A DNA stretch of 64,000 bases, taken from positions 41,335,829 to 41,399,828 of the forward strand of contig OX387187.1 of the NCBI GenBank assembly GCA_947561395.2, in the 5' to 3' direction. Position 1 is the stretch's first letter, and every line of letters begins with the position of its first letter. The notes beneath the pieces were generated by a model, which saw nothing but the letters and a program-made list of their open reading frames with translations, ran no database searches and was not told where the DNA came from. This document shows, in pieces, positions 22,237 through 34,060 of the stretch. A program made the translations under genes and the position numbers. The DNA is from Buxus sempervirens. Lineage: Eukaryota > Streptophyta > Magnoliopsida > Buxales > Buxaceae.

Positions 22237-23226
22237 ATGGCAGAGGATCTGGTCAGAACAAGACTAGACTTTGGCATGGATGCAGTCGCAGGAGGGTCGG
22301 ATTCAAACAGAAGCAATAACCCAAGCCTACTGAATATGAGGCCCAGGGAGGACACAACAGCATCTTCCCCAAGATTCAGAGGGGTATTGCTACAGAAAAA
22401 TGGTAGGTGGAGAGCACAAATCTGTGCAAACCACCACCGAATATGGCTTGGGACTTTCAGTACAGAGAAGGAAGCTGCAATGGCCTATGACAGTGCGGCC
22501 ATCAAGCTTTGAAGAGGAGATGCCCATCGCAACTTCTCATGGACTGATCTCACCATCCTAGAGCCTAATTTGCAAGATCTTCACACCACGGAAGCGATCT
22601 TGAACATGATCAGAGACAGCTTATATCAATCCAAGTTCATTGATTTCATAAGGAGTCAATCAATGGTGACAGCAGAAAATGAAGCGCCCATAGGATTAAA
22701 TGATCAAGGGATCTCATATCATCACCTCTTTCACAAGGAATTGACGCCAAGCGATGTCGGTGGATTCAATAGGCTTGTAATAGCGAAGAAACATGCAGTG
22801 GCATACTTTCCTCTAGTACCTAGTATGAATGCAGGAGGAGCTGAAGGCATGGGTAGCGTGGAATCAATGGAGATAACATTCTTTGATAGGCAGCTTAAGT
22901 TATGGAAGTTCAGACACTGTTATTGGAAGAGTAGCCAAAGTTTTGTGCTTACGAAAGGTTGGAAACGCTTTGCGGAGGACAAGGAATTGAAGGCAAATGA
23001 TGTTATTACCTTCTATAGATGTGAGTACAGGGAAGAGCTTAGAGGGCAAAGAATGTTTTACATGATAGATGTGTGTCATAAAAATGGTGAAACAAATGGT
23101 GATTTTGCTGGTGGAATGATGGAACAACCCCTTGATTGGAGAAGACAAAGTGAAGATGGGTTAGAAGGGGAAAGGAAGAAAGAGGAGGAGAAGGGGTTTA
23201 GACTGTTTGGTGTACAAATGAACTAG
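22237..23226 (+). pseudogene. RAV-like gene copy 3, one nonsense codon
   Basis: 330 codons in one frame from [13 protein letters not shown] to RLFGVQMN, interrupted only by TGA at 22510-22512, where sister copies read CGA (for example RRGDAHRNF): a C-to-T change at a CpG. It falls near the end of the AP2 domain (codon 92), so B3 and the RLFGV tail are lost from the product. Everything downstream is still open and well conserved, which makes the stop recent. A start at 22570 would give a B3-only protein of 218 residues, which is possible but unsupported. NRLVIAKKHA (A for P) and a less favourable acceptor before the ATG are further changes. Confidence 0.88.
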
Positions 23227-23424
23227 TAGAGACATTGAGACGATATACTGGTTTAGGCCTTCTGAAGATGTCCAAATTTAATGGTTTATTGTTTGTTTTT
23301 TAATCAAATGCCAAAAATGGAAGGAAGAACTCAATCATGTTCCGGCTTGAAAACTTGTTTGCTTCTTACCCTTGTCCCTTTTTAACAAATTACATGTACA
23401 ATCTATTGTGTACGCAACTTTCAA

Positions 23425-23830
23425 AACCCATTTTAGCTATATATAACAAGGACCCCTCCCAAACCAAAAACCTATCTCTGGCTAATTCCAGGGAGCGAAG
23501 AAACGAAGGAACGAGAGGATCGAATGCTAGGAAAACAGCTGATCTGATCAAAGAGTTATTTAGGCTGGAGAGGATTTGAAACTGAGTGTAATCGTCTTCT
23601 TTAGATTTGAGGTCACAAGTAGAAGCCCATTGAATATACCTACATCGCCTGGCGTCAATTCTTGTGAAAGACTTGATGACATAAGATCCATTGATAATCT
23701 AATCCGATGCGTTCTTCACTTTCTGTTATCACCGGCGTTGTTAGATTCCATGTTCTTGAAAATGAGGCGATCACAGTGAGTGCGATTAATCCACGGGTAG
23801 TTGCAGTGAAATATCAGTGGCGAAGCTTTT
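23425..23830 (+). pseudogene. Amplified UCH 5' scrap with antisense RAV piece
   Basis: Carries the UCH promoter end (CTATATATAACAAGGACCC) and leader. Exon 1 is deleted between ACGAG and AGGATCGAATGC. From about 23612 it carries the antisense B3 portion as in the intact UCH intron 1, to about 23760, before diverging. Confidence 0.75.
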
Positions 23831-24414
23831 GTGACATTTTATAGGCAATGGGCTGGGGAAGGATGACTTCCCCAACCGATGTGGGACTAAGTCCCACACC
23901 ACTCCTCATCACTCCTAGCGAATTGCTTTTATAAGGCATAAAGCCCCTTTCCTCCTGTGAGCCCATTAAGATCAGCCCTCTTCGATGGGCTAGCCCAAAT
24001 AGGGCTTGGTTCACCTCGACTAGGTCCACGTTAATTTGTGTGGACCTTAACAGCCCTCATATGAACCCATTCAGCCCTCTTCTAATTAAATATTTAATTG
24101 GTCAGTTATCAATAGAAACCGAACCGAAATTAAGAATCGGTTTGGGTTTTAGTTTTCTGTTTCAAATCGATTGAACAAAACCGATTTAGCTAGTTTTGTT
24201 TTGGCTTGGCTTCCAACAATATCGGTTTGGTTTTGGATTGAGCTTAACTTGGACCAAACTGAACCGAGTTGCACCCTGCATGGCAGAGTCTAATATATAT
24301 TGTACTGATCAGTTCCTCTTCCATATGGTTATTTGAAAGAAATATTTCTACCAAAAGCAATTACAAAGAAAGAACGGGAAATGACTAGTTTGTACGTCCA
24401 AAATATTTTCAATA
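23831..24414. other. Repeat-rich spacer
   Basis: Parallel to 17340-17890: the CCGATGTGGGAC part, the AACCG-rich hAT remnant ending GTTGCACCCTG, and an inverted RAV-leader-like word (CCTCTTCCATATGG). No gene. Confidence 0.5.
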
Positions 24415-26145
24415 AAAGGGGGAGATGGTTTTTGGACATGATGTATATGTTTTGGACGCATTACCAAAAAAAAAAAAAAAGTATATGTTTTGGACATGAT
24501 CTATATTTTTTTTATATGGATGGATGTATATATTTGGATGGTTGTATATTTTTGGTTTGATATTTTTTTTTGTGGATGATAGTAATTAACTTGTTTATAT
24601 TTTTTTTTATCATGGAAGTGAATGAATGCATATTTTTTTCCATGGATAATTGATGATGTGTGTGTTACTTTTTTGTCTAGTTAAGTTTTTATTCTTTTTG
24701 CTTTTCACTTGGTATTTTCTTATTTTTGGTGTTTCAGGTACAGGTGAATAAGTCTGAGTTTAATGTGTCTAGGTTAGGTCATGTCAAATTTTTTTTGTAT
24801 TGCAAATTTTTCTTATTTTTGTTTGTTTTGGTTGTACTTGGTGGTTCACAACAACTAGGATAAGTTTTGTTAGTTTTGTCACAGAATACCCAAAGGGGGA
24901 GTTTGTTAGGTTTAATATTTTCGTTTGCCTTAATTCCATGTCAAAAAGTATGTGTTTAAGGTGTTTAAGTTGGTTAAAATAAGTTATAAAAGTCACTGTT
25001 CAAACGGCGTCAAAATCGGAGTAAAAAAGAAGAATTTATGATTGACGTTAGATAGCGTTTGAAGCATCGTTCAACCGTTCAGTGCAAAATATAGTTGTAG
25101 AGCAACCCGAGAGTAGCGTTCAAGAGCATGCGAGTGGCTGTTCGAATGTTCAATGTTTGCAGAGAAACCCAAGACTGGCGTTCGAGACCTTGAGATCTGA
25201 CGTTTGAACGTTCAGTGTCTGTAGGCAAACCTGAGAGTGGTGTTCGAGACCGTGAGAGCCGACATTCGAACGTTTAGTGTTTGTAGAGAAACCCGAGAGG
25301 GGCGTTTGAGAACGTGAGAGCCAAAGTTCGAGCATTCGTGTATTTGTAACCTAGTGTGAGAGCTTTGTTCGAACGAGAACTTATAAGTTGTTTTTACGTA
25401 TTGAACATAAGAGCTGCATTCGATGTTTGAATATTCAAGTCATAAAAATTCACTTATAATAATTCCGATCTTTTCTAAATCAACTCCAACCCTCTCTAAA
25501 CTTCTTTTTAACCTATACAAGTATTTTTAAGACGTTTTAAAACGTCTTTTAAGCCCTTTTTTGAACCCTAAATCGTTGTGTGTGAGGAAGAGAAACTTCT
25601 CTCCTTCTTTTATACCTTAGAGCCATCAAATCTTTTTCTTCTTTCTTCTCTTACCTTGGAGTTTTGGGTTGGAGAGTTTGCTCATAGGAGTTCCTACGGT
25701 TGCTAAGCGAGTTCGTTTGGCACTTCAAAAAGAAGATATTCAGAGTTCTGGATCGTTGCAAGGTTACAAATATGAAGAGTTCTTCGAATACTTACACTGT
25801 GAGTCAGAGTCTATGTTGGGTTGTATTTGAACCACTGTCTGTAAGTCTTCTTCTTATAGTGAAATTTTCTGAGGTGGCTCCTGATTGCTTGGAGGGTTTT
25901 TCTTTTTGAGAATTCTCTTAGAGTTTTTCCTTCGTCACCAAAATTGCTTGTGTTGTCTTATTTACAAATTCTTCTTATTTGCAATTTTGAGTGGCTTTGG
26001 ATATCATATTGTTGCTATTTGACTAAGGCTTGTGCGTGCCTATTAATTACGGACTTGTCTTTAATCAGTAGAAATTTTTTTCCGCAATCGTTTACACTTA
26101 TTCACCCCCCTCTAGGTGCTGTTAGAGTCTAAACCGTGTTTTTCA
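24415..26145 (+). mobile_element. Fragment of a Copia-type LTR retrotransposon (internal end plus 3' LTR)
   Basis: A polypurine tract (CAAAGGGGGAG) directly precedes TGTTAGGTTTAAT at 24904, the usual layout of a Copia 3' LTR start. The LTR-like stretch runs to about 26135 and ends in the Copia-like word TTCACCCCCCTCTAGG followed by GTGCTGTTAGAGTCTAA. Its flanks are two different places of the RAV unit (like 17870 on the left, 11305 on the right), so the locus was rearranged and no target duplication is expected. No reverse transcriptase or integrase is visible. Confidence 0.65.
25085..25335. repeat. Minisatellite of about 62 bp, about 4 units
   Basis: Units share AGAGAAACCCGAGAG, GGCGTTCGAGACC and GTTCGAACGTTCAGTG, with scattered differences. 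It lies inside the LTR-like stretch. Confidence 0.75.
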
Positions 26146-26629
26146 GATACAAATATAACATAATGTAAGGATATTGATGCAAAAAGCCCTAAAATTTAAG
26201 ATTTATGCTTGCAACATAGAACAATGGTACAGCATCCACAAGGTGGATTGACCCCACAGAGGATGTAGCTGCTAGGTGTGCTTTGAAGCCCATCTTTGAG
26301 GCCTTTCTATTGGAAAGCCTTCTCATAAGAACCAAGTTCTGATAACCCTGTAAAGAAAATAAATTGTGATATATAATTCATATTCAAAGTCGCCTTCCTT
26401 TTTTCGATATCGCTTGAATCTCTAGTAATCTTTTCTCACCTGGCCGGAATAATAAGTTACTAAAATTATCACCTGTATTTAATCATATCCCTTATATAGC
26501 ATTCCCTCAAATTTTTAGTGTGGCTTATAAATGGGCATCATCTGAGCTTCTGATGTACATATCCCATTCTCTACTTTCTTCCTTTCTTTCTCACTAATTT
26601 TGTTGGAAATGTTTCTCCTCAGGAACCAT
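26146..26629. other. Promoter side of a dead RAV unit
   Basis: Collinear with 11305-11660 and with the intact promoters. TATAAAT is kept at 26526-26532, 98 bp before the ATG at 26630. Confidence 0.6.
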
Positions 26630-26719
26630 ATGGAAGAGGAGCTGTTCAGTACAAGACTAAACTCTGGCATGGATGCGGTCGCAGGAGGATCAGATTCTAA
26701 CAGCAGCAATAGCCCAAGC
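26630..26719 (+). pseudogene. RAV-like 5' fragment
   Basis: Only the first 30 codons ([20 protein letters not shown], then SDSNSSNSPS) survive, before unrelated sequence starting AGACGCACC that is shared with 12985. Leader and TATA motif are intact, so a short transcript is possible. Confidence 0.85.
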
Positions 26720-27103
26720 AGACGCACCCATTTACGAATGAGTCAGGTTAAGTCCATCTATGTAAATTATATTTGGGTCCTTAAAAAGCCCAGGGAAGAA
26801 TTTCACATGAATGAAAGCACAATAAAATTTTGAATTTTAAGTCAAGCACACAAAAAAAAACGGTTGATCTAATTGTACTATAAAATGATATAATATTAGC
26901 ATCTTTAAATAAAATATAAAAATTACTCAACATGTTTTTATCTATAACATATATAACGTGAGGCGCCCCATTGGGAAGCGTGCCCAAAACAATTTACAAC
27001 TTTCCCAAAATGTCCATCTCTTGCATAGTTTAGTTTCAATAATATAAAGATATGCCTGTCTCAATTCACCATTTTCTTATAAAAACAGTTAGTTTGTAAC
27101 AGC

Positions 27104-27455
27104 TAGAGCTGGCAAAATATGACCCGACCCGACGGGTCAACCCGATTATAAACGGGTTGGGTTAACCCCCGCCAGTAATCGGGTCAACCCGATTATGACC
27201 CTCCAACCCGATGGGTAACCCGATTAAAGGAAAAAGGCAGCAAAGTGTCTTGTTCCGACCCGATTAACCCACCAACCCGATCCGAACCCGGCATAACCTG
27301 ATCCAATTAACTCCAATCCTATTTTTTGAAAAAAAATAAAATAAAATAAACGGGTTGGGGGTTTTCCAACCCGCCTTAATTCAGTCCAATCCGAACCCGA
27401 CTCGATCAACAACCCGATTATGACCCGAACCGAACACGACCCGTTGCCAGCTCTA
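27104..27455. mobile_element. Non-autonomous hAT-type element (352 bp)
   Basis: TAGAGCTGGCAA and TTGCCAGCTCTA are perfect terminal inverted repeats. The flanks are GTAACAGC (27096-27103) and GTAACTGC (27456-27463), an 8-bp duplication with one mismatch. The interior is built of CCCGAC/GTCGGG-type words, a different composition class from 4266 and 12396. The - frame at 27224-27607 runs across the element's end and is not a gene. Confidence 0.88.
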
Positions 27456-29811
27456 GTAACTGCCCCCACTTCTCCTCTCTCCATTATCTCTCTCCACGTG
27501 TAGTCTTGCACGTGCACCCCTGCTAGTTTATAAAATATGGATTCTTTACATAAGACATATAAGCAAGGGTGGATGTGCCTGCACTTCGTGGGAGGAAACG
27601 GTTGCAACTTACAAAATTGAATGTTAGGTTTTATAAGATTTGAGGCATTTTTGTCAATTTTATCCCCGTATTAATTAAATTTGGAGTTGCTTTGTAAGGG
27701 CAAGGGTGGAAATATCGACACTTTTTCTTGGCACAATTCCGAAGGGGGAGCCTTGCGTTAAGTATAGTATAGATGTGAAAAACATATTCTTCAATAGATT
27801 AAGGACGCATTGGAGCTATTTGGGTCAGGTTGTTTTGGATTGTAACTTGACCCTAACCAAATTTATGAATTGCCAAAACCAACCATTAATGGAGACAAAT
27901 TTGAGTGACTTAACCAATTAACCTATCCCATTGCCATCTATTGTAACCCTTACCTTGAGGGCTTGTGTGACATTTGGGTGGGCCTGTGAGTGGCATGCTA
28001 GTAAAAGTTGGCAGGCCATTTAGCATAATCATTGTATTGTGCCCCTAATGTCAAATTCTATTAATTTTTGTTGTTTATTTTTATTAAATGACTAAAATAA
28101 TCTTTCATAAAATAAAACTATTTTGCATTTATCCTCTTATATATTTTTTTATATTTTCAATTATATCCTCTTATTATTGCGTTTATGCCTTAGGTCATTA
28201 ATATTAATTTACTTAAATAATAATTAGTCATTGAAACTCAACCTAGCTGTATAGTCATTTCGATATTTAGTATTTTTTTTAATCTTATAAAAAATTACTT
28301 TAAAATGAAAAAAACAGACAAATCCTGTAGCTCAACCCGAGTGCACTAGAGATGGCAAATTGGCAATGGGTCCAAGCTGTAAATGGTTAGCTAGGTTAAA
28401 CCCGTTTACTAGCGGTTCAATATATATTTATATTCAATTTAGTCAAGTAGTCTAAACTTTATTAAAAAGACAATTTAGTATACCTTTAGAAAAAAATATT
28501 TTACAAAAATATTTATTTAATTCTCCTTTGCAAAACAAAATAATAATAATAATAATAATAAAATGACTAGTTTGTCCCTTAATTTAAGACCCTCAAGAAA
28601 CTCGTACGTGCAAAATATTTTAAACAGACACAGACTCCCCCAAACTTATTTAAACAACCCGGATCGTATTGGATTCCATTCCCGCGTTGCATAGCTGAAA
28701 GAAAGAAGAGCCCCCAACGTCCCCCTCCATTGTTCCAAGAACTTCACTCAAGACGGAGCTGTTATTAATTTCTTCGTTAATTTTCGGCCCGGAAACGTAA
28801 GGATCGAAGCCACATTTCTTTTGCGTAAGCTCTCGCTCCTTGTCTCTCTTCATTATTTCTTTCAGGTTTTGCTCTCGCTCCTTGTCTCTCTACATTATTT
28901 CTTTCAGGTTTTCATGAACTTTCTTTTACCTTATTCTAGTTCTTCGTTTTGAGTTTCTGATCATTTTCTGCTTGTTAGCGCGTTTTACTTTGTTTATTGG
29001 GATGACCTTAATTAAGGTTTCGCGCCTTTTGAACTTCACGAGTTTTTCTTTTCAATTTTCAGATCTTGTTCTTGTTTTTACTTTGATTCTTGGGTGATTG
29101 GATCTTCCAGATCCGTTTGGATATTATCTGTAAATAATTTACGAAATCAATCGATCACCAATTCAAGAATGATTCTTTAATGAATTATTAGTGAATCTAA
29201 TTAACCCCTGAAAATCTTTGCAATAAAAAGCTCTCTGGTGCGTGCATTATGCATGCATACTCTGCGTATGTGGGTGAGATACCGTCCAGTGGACCATGGT
29301 AGGAATAGTTTTAGGAGCTGTTCTTCTTATATTCAATCTCTTTTCAAAATTCAATTACTTCTACGAATTTAATACTTTTTTGCAATTCTTTATATTTGCT
29401 TAATTTTTGAGTTGGCTTAGTGATTTTTGTTTTATACCATGAATATTCCTTGTCTTGATAAAGTTGGTTTTATTCATTTATTGATTTAGAAATTTTTTTT
29501 CTCTATGGTATAATCAATCGATTATTGTTTTGTACCATGAAAATTCCTTGGTTTTTAGTGATCCTGAAATCATTTGTCAACAATTAAAATAACACTCTTT
29601 TTTAATTATTCTAAAAAGTACCACTGTTTTCGAATTAGCAAGAATTAGGTGACTAAATCCGGATTATTTCTAAACAGTATCACTAAAAACTAATTTCCCC
29701 ATTTAAGCAGTCTTCACGACGGTGTTTTTCAAAATTGGGCGCATCTGTTTATCATTAAGAAGTCTATTGACTCTCTCTCTGTGTTTTTCATTGTTTGTGA
29801 TCTTTCTGCAG
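27456..29811. other. Upstream region of RAV unit 4
   Basis: Collinear with 13250-14970: the spacer, a truncated hAT-like end near 28347, an (AAT)n run near 28540, the GAACTTCACTCAAGACGG block at about 28740 and AT-rich sequence. Around 28850 a piece (CTCGCTCCTTGTCTCTC...TTTCAGGTTT) is duplicated in tandem. No gene. Confidence 0.5.
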
Positions 29812-29864
29812 GGTTACTAAAGCTCCTTAGATTGTTTGGAAAGTGCTTCCTGCATTGTCACCAG
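29812..29864 (+). other. Exon-like block of RAV unit 4
   Basis: 53 nt between TTTCTGCAG and CCAG|GTATTT, both splice signals intact. See the entry at 7007. Confidence 0.45.
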
Positions 29865-30173
29865 GTATTTTCGGAACACTTCCTCTTCACCGCAAAAACA
29901 CATTTATTTGTGCTCTTTTCTTTGTTAATCTATCTATGCATGATAGCTTACCCTTTATTACTCAACTCATGTATCCATCAAACAACTTGCATGAATTGTT
30001 AATATATTTGTATTTGTTTGATAATTCACTGGAGTTTGCATGTGTGTGTGTGATTGAGAGAGGGTTGTTTGAATACAAGCATTGTTACTGCATGATACCA
30101 AATTCTTTAATCAATAACCTTTTCAAGTATATTAAATCTTATGGGCTTAATCATTTCAATGAGAGTAATAGCA

Positions 30174-30591
30174 TGTTGGGAATAAACCAATCTATACCTA
30201 CGTAGATCAATCTAAACTTACCAAGAGTTCCCAGGTCTTGGGATTCGATGAATCAAGAGAAAATAAGTAAAGCAACAAATATGAAAGACAATGTAAAGCA
30301 AAGAAAAAGAACACAGAAATTACGTGGTTCGGCGATCTTGCCTACGTCCACGGAACGCACCAGAAATCTGTAAAAACTTGAAGTTTTTACAGTCTGAGAA
30401 AACCTTATGCAAAAACCTAAAAAACGAAACTGGAAACTGCATATTTATAATAGGACTTGACCCGCCGCAGGGGCGCTGCCCCTCGCCCTCTCTGTAGGGG
30501 GCGCTGCCACCGTGCCCCCTCGAGCTGACAGCGCAGCTCGACCCGCGGTTCGCCCCGCTCGCAAACCAGCTCAGGCTCCACAATCCCAAAA
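30174..30591. mobile_element. Solo LTR (418 bp)
   Basis: Starts TGTTGGGAATAAACC and ends CACAATCCCAAAA. It is flanked by a perfect 5-bp duplication TAGCA (30169-30173 and 30592-30596). The uninterrupted site (GAGTAATAGCAAGCC) is seen in sister units near 39240 and 46620. It contains the LTR-typical word ACGTGGTTCGGCGATC and a GC-rich stretch at 30465-30560. The last bases are AA rather than CA, probably a mutation. Its - strand open frames (30320, 30417) come from the GC-rich stretch. Confidence 0.85.
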
Positions 30592-31594
30592 TAGCAAGCC
30601 TTCATGCTTATTGAATAAGTTTATGAAGGCTGTTAAGAAAAGAAACTCCTAGTTTAAATAAGAGAACATATCTTTCCTTCGGAATGCCAGTTTTGAGATG
30701 AAGCTTTAGATTGAGTTTAAAAGGAAAACATTGTCTCAATCGAACAAGATCAACTGGTTGAAGATGTTTAATCCATAAACAGATGGATTATAGCACAAAT
30801 TCAACAAGCCAAATATGCTGAACCTGAACCACAATTACAAAGGTGTTATAAATTCTCAACCCAAAACCAAATAAATAGAGATTCTGTTAGAAGTTAATTT
30901 CCTTGCTTTTTTTTTTCTCATGGTGTACCACCTTTGTTTTATGAACAAGTCCAAATGACTAAAAAATTTGCAGCAGAGCCGCGTGCCTGATGGATTCTGC
31001 TATAAAAAACAGAAAAAATTATACATGAATCAGATTATTAGAAAATTAAAATTTTAGCTGAAATTCAGCTCAATTATCTACATTCTATACATCACATAAA
31101 TAATTACCCAAAGTAGATTCCTAATCCTCTCTCAAATTACATCAGGAAATACTTCTACCTTTCTAAGGCTTCTCTCTCTGAAAAAAAGAATCTACTTCTC
31201 TATAAGCATCAGTTAACAGCACCATAAACACCAATCTGAACAAAAGTTTCAGTTGTAAAGTTCAGACAAGATATATGCTCGCGATGTAGAGCAATGACAC
31301 TGCATGGACAAGGTGGATTGATCCCACAAAGGATGTAGCTGCTGGCTGTGCTTTGAAGCCCCATCTTTGAGGCCCTTCTATTGGAAAGCCTTTTCATAAC
31401 AAACAAGCACTGAACCTTGTAAAGAAAATTTAATGTGAGATATAATTCATATTCAAACTTGCTTTCCTCTTTTCGATATCGTTTGAATCTTCAGTAGCCT
31501 TTTCTCCCCTGGCTGGAGTAATAAGCTACTAAAATTGTCTCCTGCATTTAATCATATCCCTTATATGGCATTCCCTCAATTTTTCAGTGTGGCT
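30592..31594. other. Promoter/intron region of RAV unit 4
   Basis: Collinear with 21080-22147 and 46625-47665; no coding frame conserved. Confidence 0.5.
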
Positions 31595-31601
31595 TATAAA
31601 T
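31595..31601 (+). promoter_or_regulatory. Candidate TATA box of RAV-like gene 4
   Basis: TATAAAT, 98 bp before the ATG at 31693, in the conserved context GTGGCTTATAAATGGGCATC. Confidence 0.5.
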
Positions 31602-31692
31602 GGGCATCATCTGAGCTGCTGATATATATCTCATTTCCAGTTTTTTCTTTTTTAGCTTTCTTTCTTACTTTCTTACTGTCTTCAGGAACTAT

Positions 31693-32670
31693 ATGGCAGA
31701 GGATCTGGTCAGAACAAGACTAGACTTTGGCATGGATGCAGTCGCAGGAGGTTCGGATTCAAACAGAAGCAATAACCCAAGCCTACTGAATTTGAGGCCC
31801 AGGGAGGACACAACAGCATCTTCCCCAAGATTCAGAGGGGTATTGCTACAGAAAAATGGTAGGTGGGGAGCAAAAATCTGTGCAAACCACCAACAAACAT
31901 GGCTTGGGACTTTCAGTACAGAGGAGGAAGCTGCAATGGCCTATGACAGTGCGGCCATCAAGCTTCAAAGAAGAGATGCCCATCGTAACTTCCCATGGAC
32001 TGAGCACACCATCGTAGAGCCTAATTTCCAAGATCTTCACACCAGGGATGCGATCATGAACATGATCAGAGACGGCTCATATCAATCCAAGTTCATTGAT
32101 TTCATAAGGAGTCAATCAATGGTGACAGCAGGAAATGAAGCGCCCTTAGGATTAAATGATCAAGGGATCTCATATCATCACCTCTTTCACAAGGAATTGA
32201 CTCCAAGCGATGTCAGTAGATTCAATAGGCTTGTAATACCGAAGTCACATGCAGTGACATACTTTCCTCTAGTACCTAACATGAATGCCGGAGGAGCTGA
32301 AGGCATGGGTAGCGTGGAATCAATGGAGATAACATTCTTTGATAGGCAGCTTAAGTTATGGAAGTTCAGATACTGTTATTGGAAGAGTAGCCAACGTTTT
32401 GTGTTTAGCAAAGGCTGGAATCGCTTTGTGAAGGAGAAGGGATTGAAGGCAAATGATGTTATTACCTTTTATAGATGTGAGTACAGGGAAGAGCTTGGAG
32501 ATCCAAGAGTGTTTTACATGATAGATGTGTGCCATAAAAATGGTGATTTTGCTAGTGGAATGATGGAACAACCCCCTGATTGGAGAAGACGAAGTGAAGA
32601 AGGGTTAGAAGGGGAAAGGAAGAAAGAGGAGGAGAAGGGGTTTAGACTGTTTGGTGTACAAATCAACTAG
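31693..32670 (+). CDS. RAV-like AP2/B3 transcription factor, copy 4
   Basis: 325 codons, fully open. [20 protein letters not shown], then AP2 at about 44-101 ([43 protein letters not shown]), the linker [16 protein letters not shown]3 at about 164-275 ([35 protein letters not shown]) and the terminal RLFGVQIN repression motif. Changes at usually constant B3 positions (DVSRFN for DVGKLN, SHA for KHA, FSKGW for LTKGW) may alter DNA contact. The copy lacks a UCH promoter scrap behind it; instead an inverted rearranged block follows. The upstream solo LTR lies about 1.1 kb before the start. Confidence 0.87.
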   Translation: MAEDLVRTRLDFGMDAVAGGSDSNRSNNPSLLNLRPREDTTASSPRFRGVLLQKNGRWGAKICANHQQTWLGTFSTEEEAAMAYDSAAIKLQRRDAHRNFPWTEHTIVEPNFQDLHTRDAIMNMIRDGSYQSKFIDFIRSQSMVTAGNEAPLGLNDQGISYHHLFHKELTPSDVSRFNRLVIPKSHAVTYFPLVPNMNAGGAEGMGSVESMEITFFDRQLKLWKFRYCYWKSSQRFVFSKGWNRFVKEKGLKANDVITFYRCEYREELGDPRVFYMIDVCHKNGDFASGMMEQPPDWRRRSEEGLEGERKKEEEKGFRLFGVQIN

Positions 32671-32954
32671 GAGAGACATTGAGAAGATAGACTGGTTTAG
32701 GCCTTCTTAAGGTCCAAAATTTAATGCTTTATTGTTTGTTTTTTAATCAAATGCCAAAAATAAAAAGATGAACTCAATCATGATCTGGCTTGAAACTTCT
32801 TTGCTGCTTCTTACCTTGTCCCTTTTTAACAAAGCCATTACTAATACTAGGGGGTTGCACGCACTACACGTAGAATACGTGGGCCCACTTAGATAAACAG
32901 CCGGGGCAAAAGTTACAATATGTTTAAAATAATAGGAGATTGTTTTGTTTAGGG
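32671..32954. other. 3' flank of copy 4 and junction to the inverted block
   Basis: The usual RAV 3' flank runs to about 32840, then about 100 bp of unique sequence (GGGGGTTGCACGCACTACACG) leads to the inverted block. Confidence 0.5.
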
Positions 32955-33236
32955 GTCAGTAAAATAGTAACAGGGGAGCACAAATCTATGAGAACCACCA
33001 GCGAATATGGCTAGGGACTTTCAGAAAAGAGAAGGCAGCCGCAAAGGCATATGATAGTGCGACCATCAGGCTCCGAAGAGGAGATTCCACTGCAACTTCC
33101 CATGGAATGATCTCTCCGTCCTAGAGCCTGATTTTCAATATCTTCATGCCATCTAAGCAATCCTGAAAATGATCAAAGATGTCTCCTACCAGTCCAAGTT
33201 TATGAATTTCACAGAGTCGATCAACGCAGATGATGA
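32955..33236 (+). pseudogene. RAV-like AP2/linker fragment
   Basis: Reads like the second half of AP2 plus the linker (GAGCACAAATCTATG, ATATGGCTAGGGACTTTC, then ATGATCAAAGATG), with frame breaks and stops (CCATCTAAGCAATCC). It is the reverse complement of 55637-55930 in UCH intron 1, including the shared preceding word AGTAAAATAGTAACAGGGG. It is therefore a copy of that antisense scrap, not of a RAV gene directly. Confidence 0.85.
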
Positions 33237-34060
33237 CGGGAAGTAAATGAAACCTAAGATTAAGTATCTTGGGCAATGATTTTGAAGATTTTGGCCTTTG
33301 AGTAGAGCTCAAAGTAGATTTGGTTGAGCCTCAACCCTTTGAAATATTTCAAACTGCCCAACCCGCCAAACTCATTTTTGTAGCTTCAAACTTCAGTTCT
33401 ATCCTGACTTTTCTGGGAAGTTAATGGTTTATGGGAACGCCCTACTTCCTCCCACTGTGAATGACTAATTTTGTAATTTGTAGAAGAGAATTGAATCAAT
33501 GGGCTGCATTAACTGCAATATTCACTATCATGCTTATCTAATCCCATTTACTTAGATGGTTGCAGACTTATAGTTGTAGAATGCAAAGATGCTAGGGCTA
33601 GAAAATAGCAAGTTTAATAAGAACTAAGAAAACAACATCCCCTAAGTACTAATCCTAGCCATATATAGCAACAACCCATTAGGTTGAATGGGTTCAACCT
33701 GAACCCACCCTGTTTATTCATAGGTTGGGTTTTCTAAACCAAAACCGACCCATGGGTTGGAAATTTGAACCCAAACCTGCCTACGACTGGAAGATCTGGG
33801 TGAGTGTGGGTTCAGGTTGAGATCCCAGATTTACTTTTGAGTGATTTTGATATACATGATCCAACACATGTTGTTTAGTGTGCTTCAATGTCCAAATAGA
33901 GATAAAAACCATTTTACAACATGCATGGTCATGTTAGATAAAGCTTATGCGACTATAATTCTATAATGGTAGCCTCCATAAAATCCCAAAAATACCCCTC
34001 GACCCAAAGGTTACATATCTCTCAACACTCAACTCTGACAAGACATTAGCTTATTGTCCT
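33237..34060 (-). repeat. Inverted copy of UCH intron 3 sequence (57468-58210)
   Basis: 33237-33990 is the reverse complement of 58210-57468 with few differences, including the CAACCC-rich part at 33660-33830. At about 33985-34060 it switches to the reverse complement of the RAV copy 7 flank (54500-54360). Confidence 0.85.

Noticed and set aside
30320..30605. Gly/Arg-rich minus frames
   Set aside because: They arise from the GC-rich part of the solo LTR.
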